Origin: Myripristis murdjan
Lineage: Eukaryota; Chordata; Actinopteri; Holocentriformes; Holocentridae
Direction: 5' to 3'
NCBI RefSeq assembly: GCF_902150065.1
Contig: NC_043995.1
Location: forward strand, 27,144,501-27,208,500
DNA length: 64,000 bases
Made by a program: the position numbers and the translations under genes. Below the pieces are notes generated by a model. That model was not told the DNA's origin. It saw only the letters and a program-made list of their open reading frames with translations, and did no database searches. This document shows positions 28,174 to 46,112 of the stretch, one piece after another (positions within the stretch are counted from its first letter, which is position 1; each line of letters begins with the position of its first letter).

Positions 28174-29346
28174 CTGATGGGATGGGAAAAGCCAAAAAAC
28201 AGCAAGACACCAAGTTACAACTCACAGTTACTACATTTGCAAGGTGTTTGAAAGTTGTTACATAAAATGTGAGAAAAAACACAAAAACTAAAAACTATTA
28301 TCATTGATTCAAGAAAAGTGAAAAGAAATAACTAAAGGGGAAAAAACAGTGCTTTAAATCTTTTGCTCAATAAAATGGACGGCAGGGGAGAATATTCTAA
28401 AAATAAAATCCTAAAATAAAGAAGCCACTTGTAACTTACCATGTGATGTCAAAATAATATAAATAAAATCTATGTACAAGCCGAGTCATGCCTTTCTTTT
28501 ATAACTCGTGACTCATAGAGAGCACCTCAGCATATTTTCCACAGGCTTTACAATAAAAACGTGAAGTGAAACAAAATATGCACTTCAAGCTTAACTTTTT
28601 CTCTGGAATAACACACAGCAAACTTAAACCGCCAAAGCCCGGCACTGACAAAAATAACTAAATCAAACCAACTTAACAAAACAGAACTCCAGTGTGAAAA
28701 TGAAAATGAGAGTAAATGCAATGCAATGCCATAAATAGGTCCATTCTGCATAAACACACATTACCAGGCCTACACAGACACAGATTTTGGCATAACTATA
28801 ACATATTTTATCAAAATGAAAGCAAAGCTGAGTTATCAATGACAAGAAGGTGCTGTGTTGTAGCTCCTAGGCTACGTGCTGAGAGTCTCACGGCGTGGAT
28901 TAACTACTTTACCCTCAGATTATGTTGATTAGAGGAATAAATTACACCAGGCAGAGTTTCCAGGAACCCGGCTGAATGCGCACCGCGGACAGAGCGGGGT
29001 CTCCCTCATTAATTTCTCAATGTGAGATACTCATCTCTTCCCCAACTCTCAAGTACGAGCCACATCCTTGTTTTGGTCAAGTGGTTTCGTGACGTCACTC
29101 GGCGGGCGGGGTTACTGTCGGAGGTAAACGAAACTAAGTAAATAAATAAATAAAACAATAATAAAATATATAAAGTAAGAGAAAGCAGCATTCACACGGC
29201 TGCTGATCAAAGACGTGAAGTTGAACCACAAGTTTTCTGAAAAAAGTGACTTTTTTATTTTGTTACAAAGTAACATTGTGATTGTAACACTGTACATCTG
29301 CACGTGATTCATGTTTTTAGGACGTGGTGTCTTGATTTTGATTAAT

Positions 29347-29347
<1 letters not shown>

Positions 29348-29384
<37 letters not shown>

Positions 29385-29463
29385 CTTCTTCTTCTTCTTC
29401 TTCTTCTTCTTCTTCTTCTTCTTCTTCTTCTTCTTCTTCTTCTTCTTTCCCTCTTCTCCTCCT
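29348..29463. repeat. (TTG)n-(TTC)n trinucleotide tract
   Basis: About 12 TTG/TTGT units run directly into more than 20 TTC units and then CTC/CTCC repeats. The TTC part is a perfect homopyrimidine strand of more than 70 bases, about 1.2 kb upstream of the dnase2 start codon. Confidence 0.92.
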
Positions 29464-31128
29464 CCTCCTCCGCGGAGTGATACAGGTGTGAAACCGCAGT
29501 GTGAACCAGTGGTCTGTCACTAGGAAATAACCGAGCAGATCATCGAGATAATGTCACCTCATCAGCCAATCAGACTCGAGCCTTTAACAAGCACCCTTGA
29601 TCAAAGATGCTAAAAAAAAAAAAAACATCTTTATCGACTGGTTTCGTGTGATCGTGCTGGATTATTCATGGTTCCCTTTATGTTTTATATTCTTGAATAC
29701 TTATATGAATATGATTATTTTATCCCAGGGGTACAGATGCTTTGTTACATGTCCTATAGATAGCTCAAGAATAAGTCCATTTTGGAAAACACATGTTTAT
29801 GCAATAGATTATGTGATATATTATATTTCAAACTATTCCACTGTGTGTGGTTCAGGCAGGGTTCATGGCCCATATAAAACTGGCTATACACAGACCGAGA
29901 CTCATGAGGTTTGTTCTCTAAATGTCACATAAAATAAATAATCTATTAAAAACGTGTTCACCAAGCCAATATGATATTTGAGAAAAAGGCCAATATTGTA
30001 AACTTAGTGTATATAATAATTTGTGTATAAAAAGCTCAGAAGTGGAACTTAAATGTGGTTAGTCGGCCTGCAGCTGCTGGTGTTTCACTGTTTCGAAATT
30101 CAGTTTTTTGACTTCTTTAATACCTTCTGAGCATGCGTTCTTTCTTTTGGTTGTACACTCACTTTTTCCTCTGTTCCTCTTCTCTGTAAGTTATATTTAA
30201 AAAAAAAAAAAAAATGAATAACCAAAATAAGTTGGTCTGTGAGCGATTAAGTGTGAAGTTAATCTAGAATTTTGACAGATGTTACACTAGCTGCCATGTA
30301 TACAAAAAACATTCAAATTAGTTTTTATCTTATTACTACAACCTTACAGCAGGCTTTCAAGCAACAAAAAAAGAATGACAACAGTTTTTCATTGACCTCC
30401 TTATTGTACAAACTAATCATATTGCTTTATAGTCCTCTCTTTACAGTCAACAGCTTGTCAAGACTAACAGCTAATCCCACCTACTGTGTTTACCTTGTTC
30501 AATCCATCATATTAATCTGTCCTATTTCACAACCTTGGGGAGATTTCAAAACCTTGTGTTGTTGTCAGAGTGTTGCCACCACACACCGCTCACACAGTGA
30601 CCAGCAGAATTTACTGCAGATCATTCTGCTTCGTTTGAGGAAGTAACACAGCATCACCTCTCACCTCACCAGCGCACACAGCACAACTTCCTCCTAAAGC
30701 TCTTAGCTGGAGGGACAGCAGACACCCGAGGAGCTCATGGGTCCTCAGCAGGCCCCTCAGTGGCCCCGGATGTGGCCCTCAACAGGCTTATTAGAAACTA
30801 ACGAGAGCCACATGGAAAGCTTTAGCTCCTGTACGTTGACCACTAAAGGAGTGGAACTGAGAGATACGCTGATGTTGTCGGATGCTGTTTTGCTTTTGTT
30901 TCTTCATGGCAGCTCTCCTTTTCCTCTTAACCACAAAAAAAATACCCACAGCATTTATTTTCACCTGAGTTGCATAACTGACTTTTTTCACAGCTCCATA
31001 AGTACAGCACAAGTGTCTATTCTCTCCCAAGTGACCTTTAATAACAAAAAAAGGGGGTCAAGAGTAAGTCAAACTAAACCTTTGCAATTTATGGATAACA
31101 CCTGGGATCAGTCTGCTAATTTTGTTAA

Positions 31129-31194
31129 AAAAAAAAGAAAGAAAGAAAGAAAGAAAGGAAAGGAAAGGAAAGGAAAGGAGAGGAAAAAAAAAAA
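31129..31194. repeat. (GAAA)n/(GGAAA)n purine tract
   Basis: Tandem AAAG units followed by AAAGG units with poly-A at both ends, forming a pure purine strand of about 65 bases. Confidence 0.9.
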
Positions 31195-32140
31195 CACCTT
31201 TGCATTTGAGTCATTTGTGCCTATATTGTAATGGAAACATTAGCCATCACATATCATGACACATCATCTAGAAACCTCACCTTGCAAACAAGAGATGAGT
31301 CATAAAGAAAATAAAGGATGGTCTACTCTACATCTCTGGTGCCACAGAACTGCTAAAGATATATATATATATCAGTCATTCTCAGTAGTTAAATATAATT
31401 GTGCATGGTAAGTTAAAAAAGAGAAGGAAAGAAAGACAGAAAGAGAAACAAGAGAGACAGAATCATTCGAATGATATCATAATTGAGCATATGTTCAATC
31501 AATTTTTTATAAGACAAGGTTTGGGAAAAGTTGAATAAATAGGTAAATGCAAAAGTATTAAAACGGCTCAGATACAGTCCATATTTTTTGTTTATTCTCC
31601 AAAGGAGTATTTTCCAAATGCAGTTAAACACTGAGTGGCCTTGGCTGGGTCTGATTCTCCTCACTACCACCCCTCCTGTCCTTTTCATATCTACTACTGT
31701 ACAAATAAGGTGTAATACTAGAGACCAATAGGCTGCCTCCCACACATCCAGAGCACAAAGACACACAAAGCCTCTGAACCACACACCCCAGCCAAGATGC
31801 AAAAGCATTTCTTCTCATCTTGGTCATTCAGAAAGACGTGACCCAGCTAACACTTAGACACACAATCTCATCAGGCATGACCCTCAGTTCACATTAAAAG
31901 CTGTGTTGCTCAATCATTAGCGTTTTGCTACAATTCCAATATCACTATACAACACTATCAACAGACCAGAAAGCAAAGCTGGTCTGGGAATGTGCTAATA
32001 CGCTCTGAACAAGCTAATAAAAAGGGTTAACAACAAGAAAGCATCAGTAGGGTGAACAACAAAATCTCCTTTCAAAAAGCAACCAAACTAATATGACGGC
32101 TCTGTCTGCAGCCACGGCAGCTCCACAGCTGCTTTCTGTC

Positions 32141-34904
32141 TCAGGTTTGCAGGATGTGCGGCAGCTCCGTCCTCTGCTCCTCCATGCGGCCGCCCTGCAC
32201 CCTCAGGAGCAGGGAGAAGAAGTCCTCGTCGTCCATGGGGCCGGGAGCCCGACTGCGCTGGTCCTCCAGCCGGCCCTGGGCCTGGAGGGGGAGAGGGGAC
32301 TGGAGTTACTATTGTCCAGTGTCCGAATGCATGAAATGATACCTGATGGTGCCTGCAGTAAAACAGCACTTCACTAACACTGACACGTCACTGCAACTTC
32401 AGTGCAGTGGTGGAAAAAGAAAGGATGAGTTGATTGATAATTAACTATCAATATTTATGACCCTGAAGTTTCCTTCTGAGAATCTATCTTCATAAAAATA
32501 TCCATACCAAATGTTTTTATTTAACTAATAATGTAAAAATGTAATTTTTATGAAAACTGTGTATATGACACTGAAAATTGTATCAATTGGATAATGCTTG
32601 ACTCAATGTAAATAATAAATCCTAAAAAAAATTACATGTAACATTTTGTTGTACACTGATGAACTGAACAGGTGTTTTACAAATGCTGTTAGATATTCAC
32701 AGTTTATGTAATACTTTCGTGGTGCAGCTGTATTGCAGTATTGGTAAAGTTATCAATATTGGGATACTAGCCCTTGGTATTACTTGCTATCAAACTGAAA
32801 AGAGGTGTTATCACCCATGTCCAGGAAAAAATGCTAAAATTCTTGACTGAAAAAACATGGCAATACCAAAATGAAAAAAAAAAATGCTCAAACAGAAGTC
32901 TCCATTTCAAATATTACTTAAGTAAAAGCACAAAAGTATAAACAGTAACTGTACTGAAGCATGAAAAGCAAATGCACTTATTGCAAAGATTTTTTCGTTC
33001 AGAGTTAAGTTACTGATACTGTGATCTGTGAGAAATATACTGTTCCACACTGTTGGCTTGTTTACACTCTAACAATGCATGTGATTTTATGTTTTGCAAC
33101 TGAAAGCTTACTCTGCAAAGTAGCTAGAAACTGCAGCCGTCAGGTGCAAAACTTCCATCTGAAATGTAGTGCAGTGACAGTATATGGTTTTGCAAATTGG
33201 AGATACACATGCAAGGCGGCAAACCGCAAAATTGTACCTTGAGTAAATGTACTTATTTACTTTCCACCTCTGATTTAGGCTTCTGTGATATTACTTTACA
33301 TTTTGATTTGCTGAGATTTTCCAAGAAATGCAGCTGCGGATCACAGATCAAAATATTTGAGCTAGCCACTTCAGCCTACTTACTTGTGTGGTGAGAATCA
33401 TGTTGTACAGATCCTCTTTGGGCACAGGAAGCGGAGCGGGCTTTTTCACAATAGAGAGTTGCTTTATGCTGCCTCTGAAGCTTCTGGCTTTTGACTTCGG
33501 AGGTGGAGACCTCTCGAGCAATGCCCTCTGGTCATCCAGGCGGCGGGCCTGAGCGGTGGCTACCAGCTCAAAGAACTCCTCTCTCTGCAGCGAAGTCATG
33601 GAGGAGAAGATGACTGCGGGGAATGGAGAGGAAGAAAGAAAAGACAAAAGATGTAGTATTCCGATGACAAATGATTTGCAGTGGCCATAATTCTCGTATT
33701 GTGGTGAATGAAGCGCAGAAACACGCTATTGTTTCAAGTTTCAAAAGACATCAGGAAACAGGCTGCTTCTTGTTGTTTCAACTTGACCAACATGAGTCAG
33801 CATCACAGCATGCAAGCAAATGCATGGAGCTGCATCAGTGTTGTTGTGACTTAACCACTGTAAAGCGGCGCTTTGCTCGGCTGATCTCACCTCTGTTCAC
33901 TGGTTTGGTGGTATTGGGCTCTGAGTGGCACCTCCTCCTCCTGACTCCGCTCTCCAGCCTGAAGGAACAGCGCTGGTCATTAAGCCGCCTTCCCTCCTGA
34001 AGGGTGCACAGCAGCTCGTACAGCGCCTCTGGGAAGTCAGGGGTTAACCGGTGAGCCTGAGAAAGACAGGAGTGGGTTGGCAGAGAGAGAGTGAGGGAGG
34101 GATGCGAGGTTTCAGGCTCACAGTGAGTGGTACTGCCTGTGTTTGTTGGCACAGCAGAGGTATTCTTTATTCTACACCCACATGAACTGTCACACAGCGT
34201 AACTCCCCGTTCCTTCACCGCAGATTGTTTTTCATCTACACAGTGGCTAATTTAGAAAGTCAAAAACTTTAAAAATAGACACTGCACGGTCTGCTAACTG
34301 GGCTTCTACAAAGGGGATGCTGGGGCACAAGGCAAGACCAAAGTTAATGTATAAATTCACAAACCTGTTTTTGGTCATCTTTTTGACTCGGTGTCCCTTC
34401 AGCAGGTTGGGCAGAGGAAGTAAGTCCATTTATGTCCATTTGAGGCTCTGTTGGTGTGACTACAGCTTCTACTGTGTCACAGGTTTTCTCAGGTATTTCC
34501 TTAATCCTTGTCCCCTCCTGTGTCTCCTCTTTTCCCTCTTTATCACCTCTGTCTTGTTCACCATTTGAATTCTCAGTATCCTCTGCTTGCCCAATTTTAT
34601 CCCCTTCATCATCCCCATCATTCTCTTCTTTGTGCCCTTCCTCTGCTGTGGTTTCTTGTGTTGCCAGGCTCTGTTTTTCTACACACATTTTGCTTGCTGT
34701 ATCCTCTGTAGTCTCGTCCTCTCTAGTCTGTTCACCTTCCTTTTCGGGTGCTAACGCTTCACTGTTGCTCTGTACGATGACAGTCAAACTGCTTAGCGGC
34801 CTGCTTTCAGCAACACCTTCAGTTTCATCTCCCTCCTCGGTGATGACAAGCGGTTCCAGCTGCTCCTCTTCAGCCATTTCAACTTTGGCTTCTGTATAGT
34901 CCAT
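32141..34904 (-). CDS. gpsm3: G-protein signalling modulator 3-like (AGS4), four GoLoco motifs
   Basis: GoLoco proteins bind GDP-loaded Gi-alpha and slow nucleotide release. Four coding exons in consistent phase: 34904-34365, 34056-33891, 33613-33384 and 32281-32141, giving 358 residues. The start ATG at 34904 lies 18 bases inside its exon, whose acceptor precedes 34922, so the 5' UTR continues in an upstream exon. The first 180 residues are acidic and disordered-looking (Glu/Asp/Thr/Gly-rich). GoLoco motifs follow: ALYELLCTLQEGRRLNDQR, EFFELVATAQARRLDDQR, DLYNMILTTQAQGRLEDQR (split by the last intron) and DFFSLLLRVQGGRMEEQR. The last motif closely matches the human GPSM3 C-terminal LLLRVQGGGRMEEQRS as I remember it. 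Human GPSM3 is about 160 residues, so this form is over twice as long and carries an extra motif. The position next to pbx2 matches the human GPSM3-PBX2 pair. The alternative is another GPSM paralogue, but there are no TPR repeats. Confidence 0.85.
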
Positions 34905-34922
34905 TAAGTTTTCTGTCAAAAT

Positions 34923-36073
34923 CTGATGGAAGACACGCAGTTACAGTGAAGCAGTGTGCCAAAGATTTGAGCTGAGCGCAGGCCGTCCCAGTGTTGCTAT
35001 TCCTGAGAAGAATGCACATATTCAACACACACACACACACACACACACACACTCATGGTAAGACATGTAGAATGAACAGCTATGCTAATTCCTTCCAAGG
35101 AAACCAGACTGGCAGGTTCTAGCACGTAGCCAACAGATGTTTAAGTCGAAAATAGAACTCTAAGTAGTATTTCCCTGTCTATCAAATGAAACAAGGCTTA
35201 AGACTACAAAGGTATGTTGTATGAAAACACTGTCTGAGGAAATGTCAACTTCTAGTCACTCAGATGACTTATATATTTTGCCTTCGATATCAGTTGAATT
35301 TCTGTTGGCTGAGACTGCCCTGTCATGTTTCCTGAACATTACTTGTGTATCACAGAATAAATGTATAAAGTTGAGTATTTGTCTTTCTTACCTTTATCTC
35401 TTGTAAATTAGCCTCTGAAAAATGTCATTTTGAAGGCAACATAGACGGAGTACAGCATTTTTGACTTATCACTTGTTAAGTATCTTTGTGAAAAGAAAAA
35501 AAAAGTACTCTGAACACGGTTTCACATGCCGACGTGACAAGCTCTCGCCCTTTCTGTCTGCCTTGCTACCTTTTCTCTCTCGCATTCTCTCTTCCTGTTC
35601 CTCTTACCCCATCCCACCCCTATTTATTTAACCCACATCTGTCAGTGTCATGCTATCATGAAGTATTACTGTCAAACACCTAAAGGAGCCCCATTCCTTT
35701 GGATAGCCTCAGTAAGTTCAGAAAGCAAGGGTTTATGATCTGAGATTAATTTAAAACTGTCTTCAGAGGACAGCCAACGACAGCTTTCAGCACAGTTTTG
35801 ATTATGTCAGACCAGACTGCAACATGTTGAAACAGGCGCCCTGTTTTTCTGACACTGCTGTGGTTTTGGCACACATCCTGTTGATGTGAAGCTAAATGGA
35901 GAAGTAGACTCAGACAAGTCAGAGAAACTGTCACTGAGAGATGATCACTTTTGACCTGATAAAACATAATTAACTTAAAGGTTTACACTTAGATTATGTT
36001 TACAAGCACAGTAGGCTGACTATAGACCCTATCTTCAATGTATTTGTAGATTACATCTCATTTCTGAGTCTCT

Positions 36074-36160
<87 letters not shown>

Positions 36161-36243
36161 CTTCTCCTTTTTAACTGTAAAGTTTGAGTGCAGCAGCTTG
36201 GCTCCTGATGTCCCATTTAACTCCATGTTTTCCCTTCGTTTAC
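34923..36243 (-). other. Inferred gpsm3 5' intron with CA repeats
   Basis: Between the first coding exon and the candidate non-coding exon at 36244 I see no coding sequence. It contains (CA)n at 35025-35052 and the long (CA)n at 36075-36159. Confidence 0.4.
36075..36159. repeat. Long perfect CA microsatellite between gpsm3 and pbx2
   Basis: About 42 uninterrupted CA units, the longest dinucleotide run I see in the window. It lies about 275 bases upstream of the pbx2 start codon, inside the inferred gpsm3 first intron. Confidence 0.95.
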
Positions 36244-36290
36244 CTGGCTGCTCGCCGCTCCTCCGCTGCCACAGAACAACATCCACACAT
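36244..36290 (-). other. gpsm3: Candidate gpsm3 non-coding first exon
   Basis: On the minus strand GCGGCGAGCAGCCAG is followed by GTAAACG, a good donor, at 36243. The first coding exon of gpsm3 opens with a splice acceptor, so an upstream exon must exist, and this is the best candidate I see. The exon's 5' limit is not visible. If correct, the gpsm3 and pbx2 transcripts start within about 150 bases of each other on opposite strands. Confidence 0.35.
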
Positions 36291-36433
36291 TTTAATATTA
36301 ATGCATTCACACAGCTTGTACCTTTTTCTGTCAGTCGCTAGGGGAGCCTGGCAGTGGTCGATGCCTCCTGTGTGTTGCTGTGTGTCTGTGAGCACAGTTG
36401 GGCAGCAGTCGTCGCCACTGTGCGTCGCTGAAG

Positions 36434-42765
<6,332 letters not shown>

Positions 42766-42988
42766 TGGCCCCACCTACTGGCATAGGACGACAGCGACGG
42801 AAAGATTAACGATGGAAAAGACAGAAAGAATGATATCACTCTTCCCACTTGGCTGCAGTTGTTTTTGTATGTCGTTCGTTGGGTTTGATTATTTTAAATG
42901 TTTGTTTGTTTGTTTGTTTTCTTTTATTACTGCTCAACGTTGGTCATAAGTATGTGTGTATGTGGGAGTGTGGGAATGGTCGAGTGAA

Positions 42989-42989
<1 letters not shown>

Positions 42990-43017
<28 letters not shown>
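42990..43017. repeat. GT microsatellite in pbx2 3' UTR
   Basis: (GT)n about 225 bases downstream of the pbx2 stop and within its likely 3' UTR. GT- and TTA-rich sequence continues to about 43240. Confidence 0.85.
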
Positions 43018-43019
<2 letters not shown>

Positions 43020-43523
43020 TGAGTGAGGTTGTGTGCATGCGCGTGTGGTTTTATTATTGGGGTTGTGGGGTTTGTTTTCCACTACTTCGGACATGTTACT
43101 GCAGTGTGTGTTTGTGTTTGGGGCTGGGATGGGAATGGGGAAAGGGGGGTCATGGGGTGGGGGACGGGAAAACTGCGTTATCATTGTTTTTATCACACTA
43201 TATTATTAATATTATTATTATTATTGCCATTTTATTATTAGTGCTTCAACTATTTTATGGTTTTCATTTAACAGCTCAGATAGAGAGAATGCATTTAGTG
43301 AATGAGAGGGCAATAGAGAAAAATCCAAAGACTTTGTGTGTTTGTTTCTCTTGTTTTTTTTTTTTTTTATTATTATTATTTTGTTTTATTTTCTACTGAG
43401 CTTGTGTGTCCCTATATAATGAATGAGGTGTGCCTGATTCCATATTAATGGTTTGAATGAGTATCAACAGTGCTGTCTTTTTTCTGTACAGTGAAACACC
43501 TGTATTCTCTCTACCTCTTTTAC

Positions 43524-43529
43524 AATAAA
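43524..43529 (+). terminator. pbx2: Poly-A signal of pbx2
   Basis: AATAAA in the context TTTTACAATAAAGACTCTG, followed by CACAACCAGCAGG, about 760 bases after the stop. It implies a GT/ATT-rich 3' UTR from 42766 to about 43550. Confidence 0.65.
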
Positions 43530-43550
43530 GACTCTGTATTCACAACCAGC

Positions 43551-44546
43551 AGGCGACTGGACTCCATTTAAAGCTGGGACGTAATATCAAGTCATGTTTC
43601 TGTCAGCCAATATGTTGGTTTACAAGCCAGAGCCACTCTATAACATTTTTTTTTATGTGTATGAGCCATCCAGTCCTCCAGAAGTCAGATACTGATACTG
43701 AAACGGGGACAGAAACCAAGATGGCATCTGCAGTGAGATGTTTACGAGGTGGAAATGTGACTCTTCAGTGGAGCTCTATCATCATGAGACACCAAAGGTT
43801 TTTGAGTTAAAGGGCCTGCAAATAATGCCTCTGAAAATGACATTAAGAAGGTGATCTGCCGATAAGAGACTTAAAGAATACAAAAATAGTTGTTAGAGGG
43901 AAATTAATCATTTAAGGTGGTGGTTTTCAAAGCAGGATGTGGGCAGCTTCAGGGTCCCTCAGCAAAATGAGGAGTACTTTTTTTTCATTAGAATAGAGTT
44001 CAGTAGAAATAGTCATAATACACAAAAAATGTGTTAACCATACAATTTTGGATCTGTTTGTGAGTATTCAAACAATACTCCAAAAAAAAAAATTCATATC
44101 CTCATCTCTCTCTGATCACCTGGTGATGAAAGGTACTGTATAAATAAGGCTTACTATCATTTTATTATATCAGGTTCCTAGGACAAAATCTCTTTGAATA
44201 GGGGTCTTCAGCCTCATGAAAGTCAACGTCAACAGAGAAAGCAACCCGCATGTTGTCGGAGACCCTCTTATAAACCAACCTCCCGCCACCCGGGGCCCCT
44301 TCAGGCCCAGGGACCCCAGTGTGAGAGCCACCGATAGGGGGTGGGGGGGAGGGTTTACTTTGGTCTCCGTGACTGTCGCAGAGCTTTCCCACGGCCTCCT
44401 GTCAGCCTGAGCATCAAAGGTTTTTCACAAGCATGTGTCCAACAACTGTGGTGCTAAGAGCCTCGCCTGCACAGCACGGCGGAGCCCAAATGGCACGCGT
44501 GGGTCTGCTGGAATATACTGAGGTGTTAATGTAAATGTCACCCCCC

Positions 44547-44603
<57 letters not shown>

Positions 44604-45029
44604 GGTATTGACTAACAAATGCAAGGGCGCCAGCCGTGAATGGCGAGGTGTGGGCACTCGCCTGACGTGAGACTACAATTGTTGTGTTTTTTTAATCAGT
44701 ATATCAGTATAATGGAGAGGAAAAGCACGCAGAAAAGGCGAGGAATCTATTTGGAAATCTAATTTAAAGATAAAAATCATATCAAGGCTATGCGACCAAT
44801 ATGACCAAAATATGACTAAATATTATATTTTGCCCCTGGAAATTTCGTCTGTTGTGAGCAGTTTTATGACGTCTTGGTGCACACGGTTTATTAGCATATT
44901 GTGAAGTGCAGAGTCCCTGCACAAATGGGAAGAAGTGCCAGCTCAGTCAGTCGCACCTCAAAAGGTGTAGGCGGCACAAATGGTTTATAATTGCGCTTCA
45001 CGCAGCAGTATGTTTGGCACAGCGCTGGT

Positions 45030-45060
<31 letters not shown>

Positions 45061-46112
45061 GTTAAGGTCTCACTGGCATTCAAATTGAGAAGAATGGGAC
45101 TGATCAGACTGACATAAATCGTAAATTGTAAATCGTAGGTTATATTATGATGTAATACCACATTTGGGGTATTTGGGTTAAAATATGTGACACTTGCACA
45201 CGCCAAAACACAAATTCTCATATGGCGCCCTACAATAAAAGAGAGGGGATAGAGGTCGGTGAATGTTTTTTTTTTTTTTTTTCTCCACAATCACCACCCT
45301 TTCTATATTCTCAGGTCAAATTTGGGATTTCATATCTTGGACATTTGTGTTGGATGATGTTCGGTCTGAGTTGTTGGTTGAAAAGTTGGTGCAGGTTCTC
45401 CAATCAAGTTGGTTAACATTTGACGCACGACGGTTTCTTTTTACGCACTATAGATTTTCTTGTTTTTACGCATCACGTTCTTCTTTAAAGCTCATATTCT
45501 GGTTCCCGATCTCATATTACATTGGGCTGAGATTATTTTTACAGGCCTGTAGCTGCCTGTTTGCTATAGCACAGCATGAAATCCAAAGGAATTATTCATA
45601 GAGGCGGCAATTCACTTAACCATAAGACAGACTCCAAAATGAATGTTTTCTAAACACAGTACATGTTTGGGGATAAGATTGATAATGATAATTATTAAGT
45701 CAACACATGCTAAACTATTAGACATATGGATCATCAGACACTCGCACAGTTTAATCAGAATGTTGGTCCTGGTACTCCACTAATGTGGTTACTTTCATTT
45801 ATGACTTCAGTGTGTCTTTCTTAAAATTCCCTCTCCTTTATAGTTATGTAAAAGATATCAACAATATATTAGGACTCCTCCGCTGAGATGTGGTCAGTTC
45901 TGTATCTGATGCCCGCGGGGAGGAGTAACAGTTGGTGGGGAGGGAGGAGGAGTCTCAGGCCGCCACAGTACGAAGGCAAAAGATGCATCCCGGGACAAGA
46001 ACCTCATTTTGAGAAAAGCCTCATCACTTACAGGGTGTGAAGGGAACACTTCCTCTCTCTGGTCTTTTACCTCAACACTGGATAAGGAAAGCTGCAAAAC
46101 TGAACAGCAAAG
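43551..46112. other. Intergenic, pbx2 to her7-like copy A, with copy A upstream sequence
   Basis: No coding exon recognised. It contains a (CA)n run (44549-44602), a (TTTA)n run (45029-45057), one isolated CGTGGGAA on the minus strand (44386-44393) and two TTTTACGCA boxes (45439-45447 and 45474-45482), about 630-675 bases before the copy A start. I do not find the two-site RBPJ module seen around copies B and C, nor a clear TATA box. Confidence 0.45.
44549..44602. repeat. CA microsatellite
   Basis: About 26 CA units after a run of C; intergenic. Confidence 0.9.

Larger units (their letters stand above)
28174..32140. other. Intergenic: dnase2 upstream region and gpsm3 3' region
   Basis: No coding exon recognised. 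It contains the dnase2 promoter (not resolved), a long TTG/TTC pyrimidine tract (29348-29455), a purine tract (31129-31194) and AT-rich sequence. The open frames predicted in the TTC tract (poly-Phe or poly-Glu) come from the repeat. Confidence 0.5.

Noticed and set aside
29311-29523. Poly-Leu/poly-Phe and poly-Glu/poly-Gln open frames
   Set aside because: Produced by the (TTG)n-(TTC)n tract.
34456-34899. 147-codon plus-strand Ser-rich open frame
   Set aside because: Antisense shadow of the acidic gpsm3 exon; Ser/Pro/Leu bias follows from the Glu/Asp/Thr codons on the other strand.
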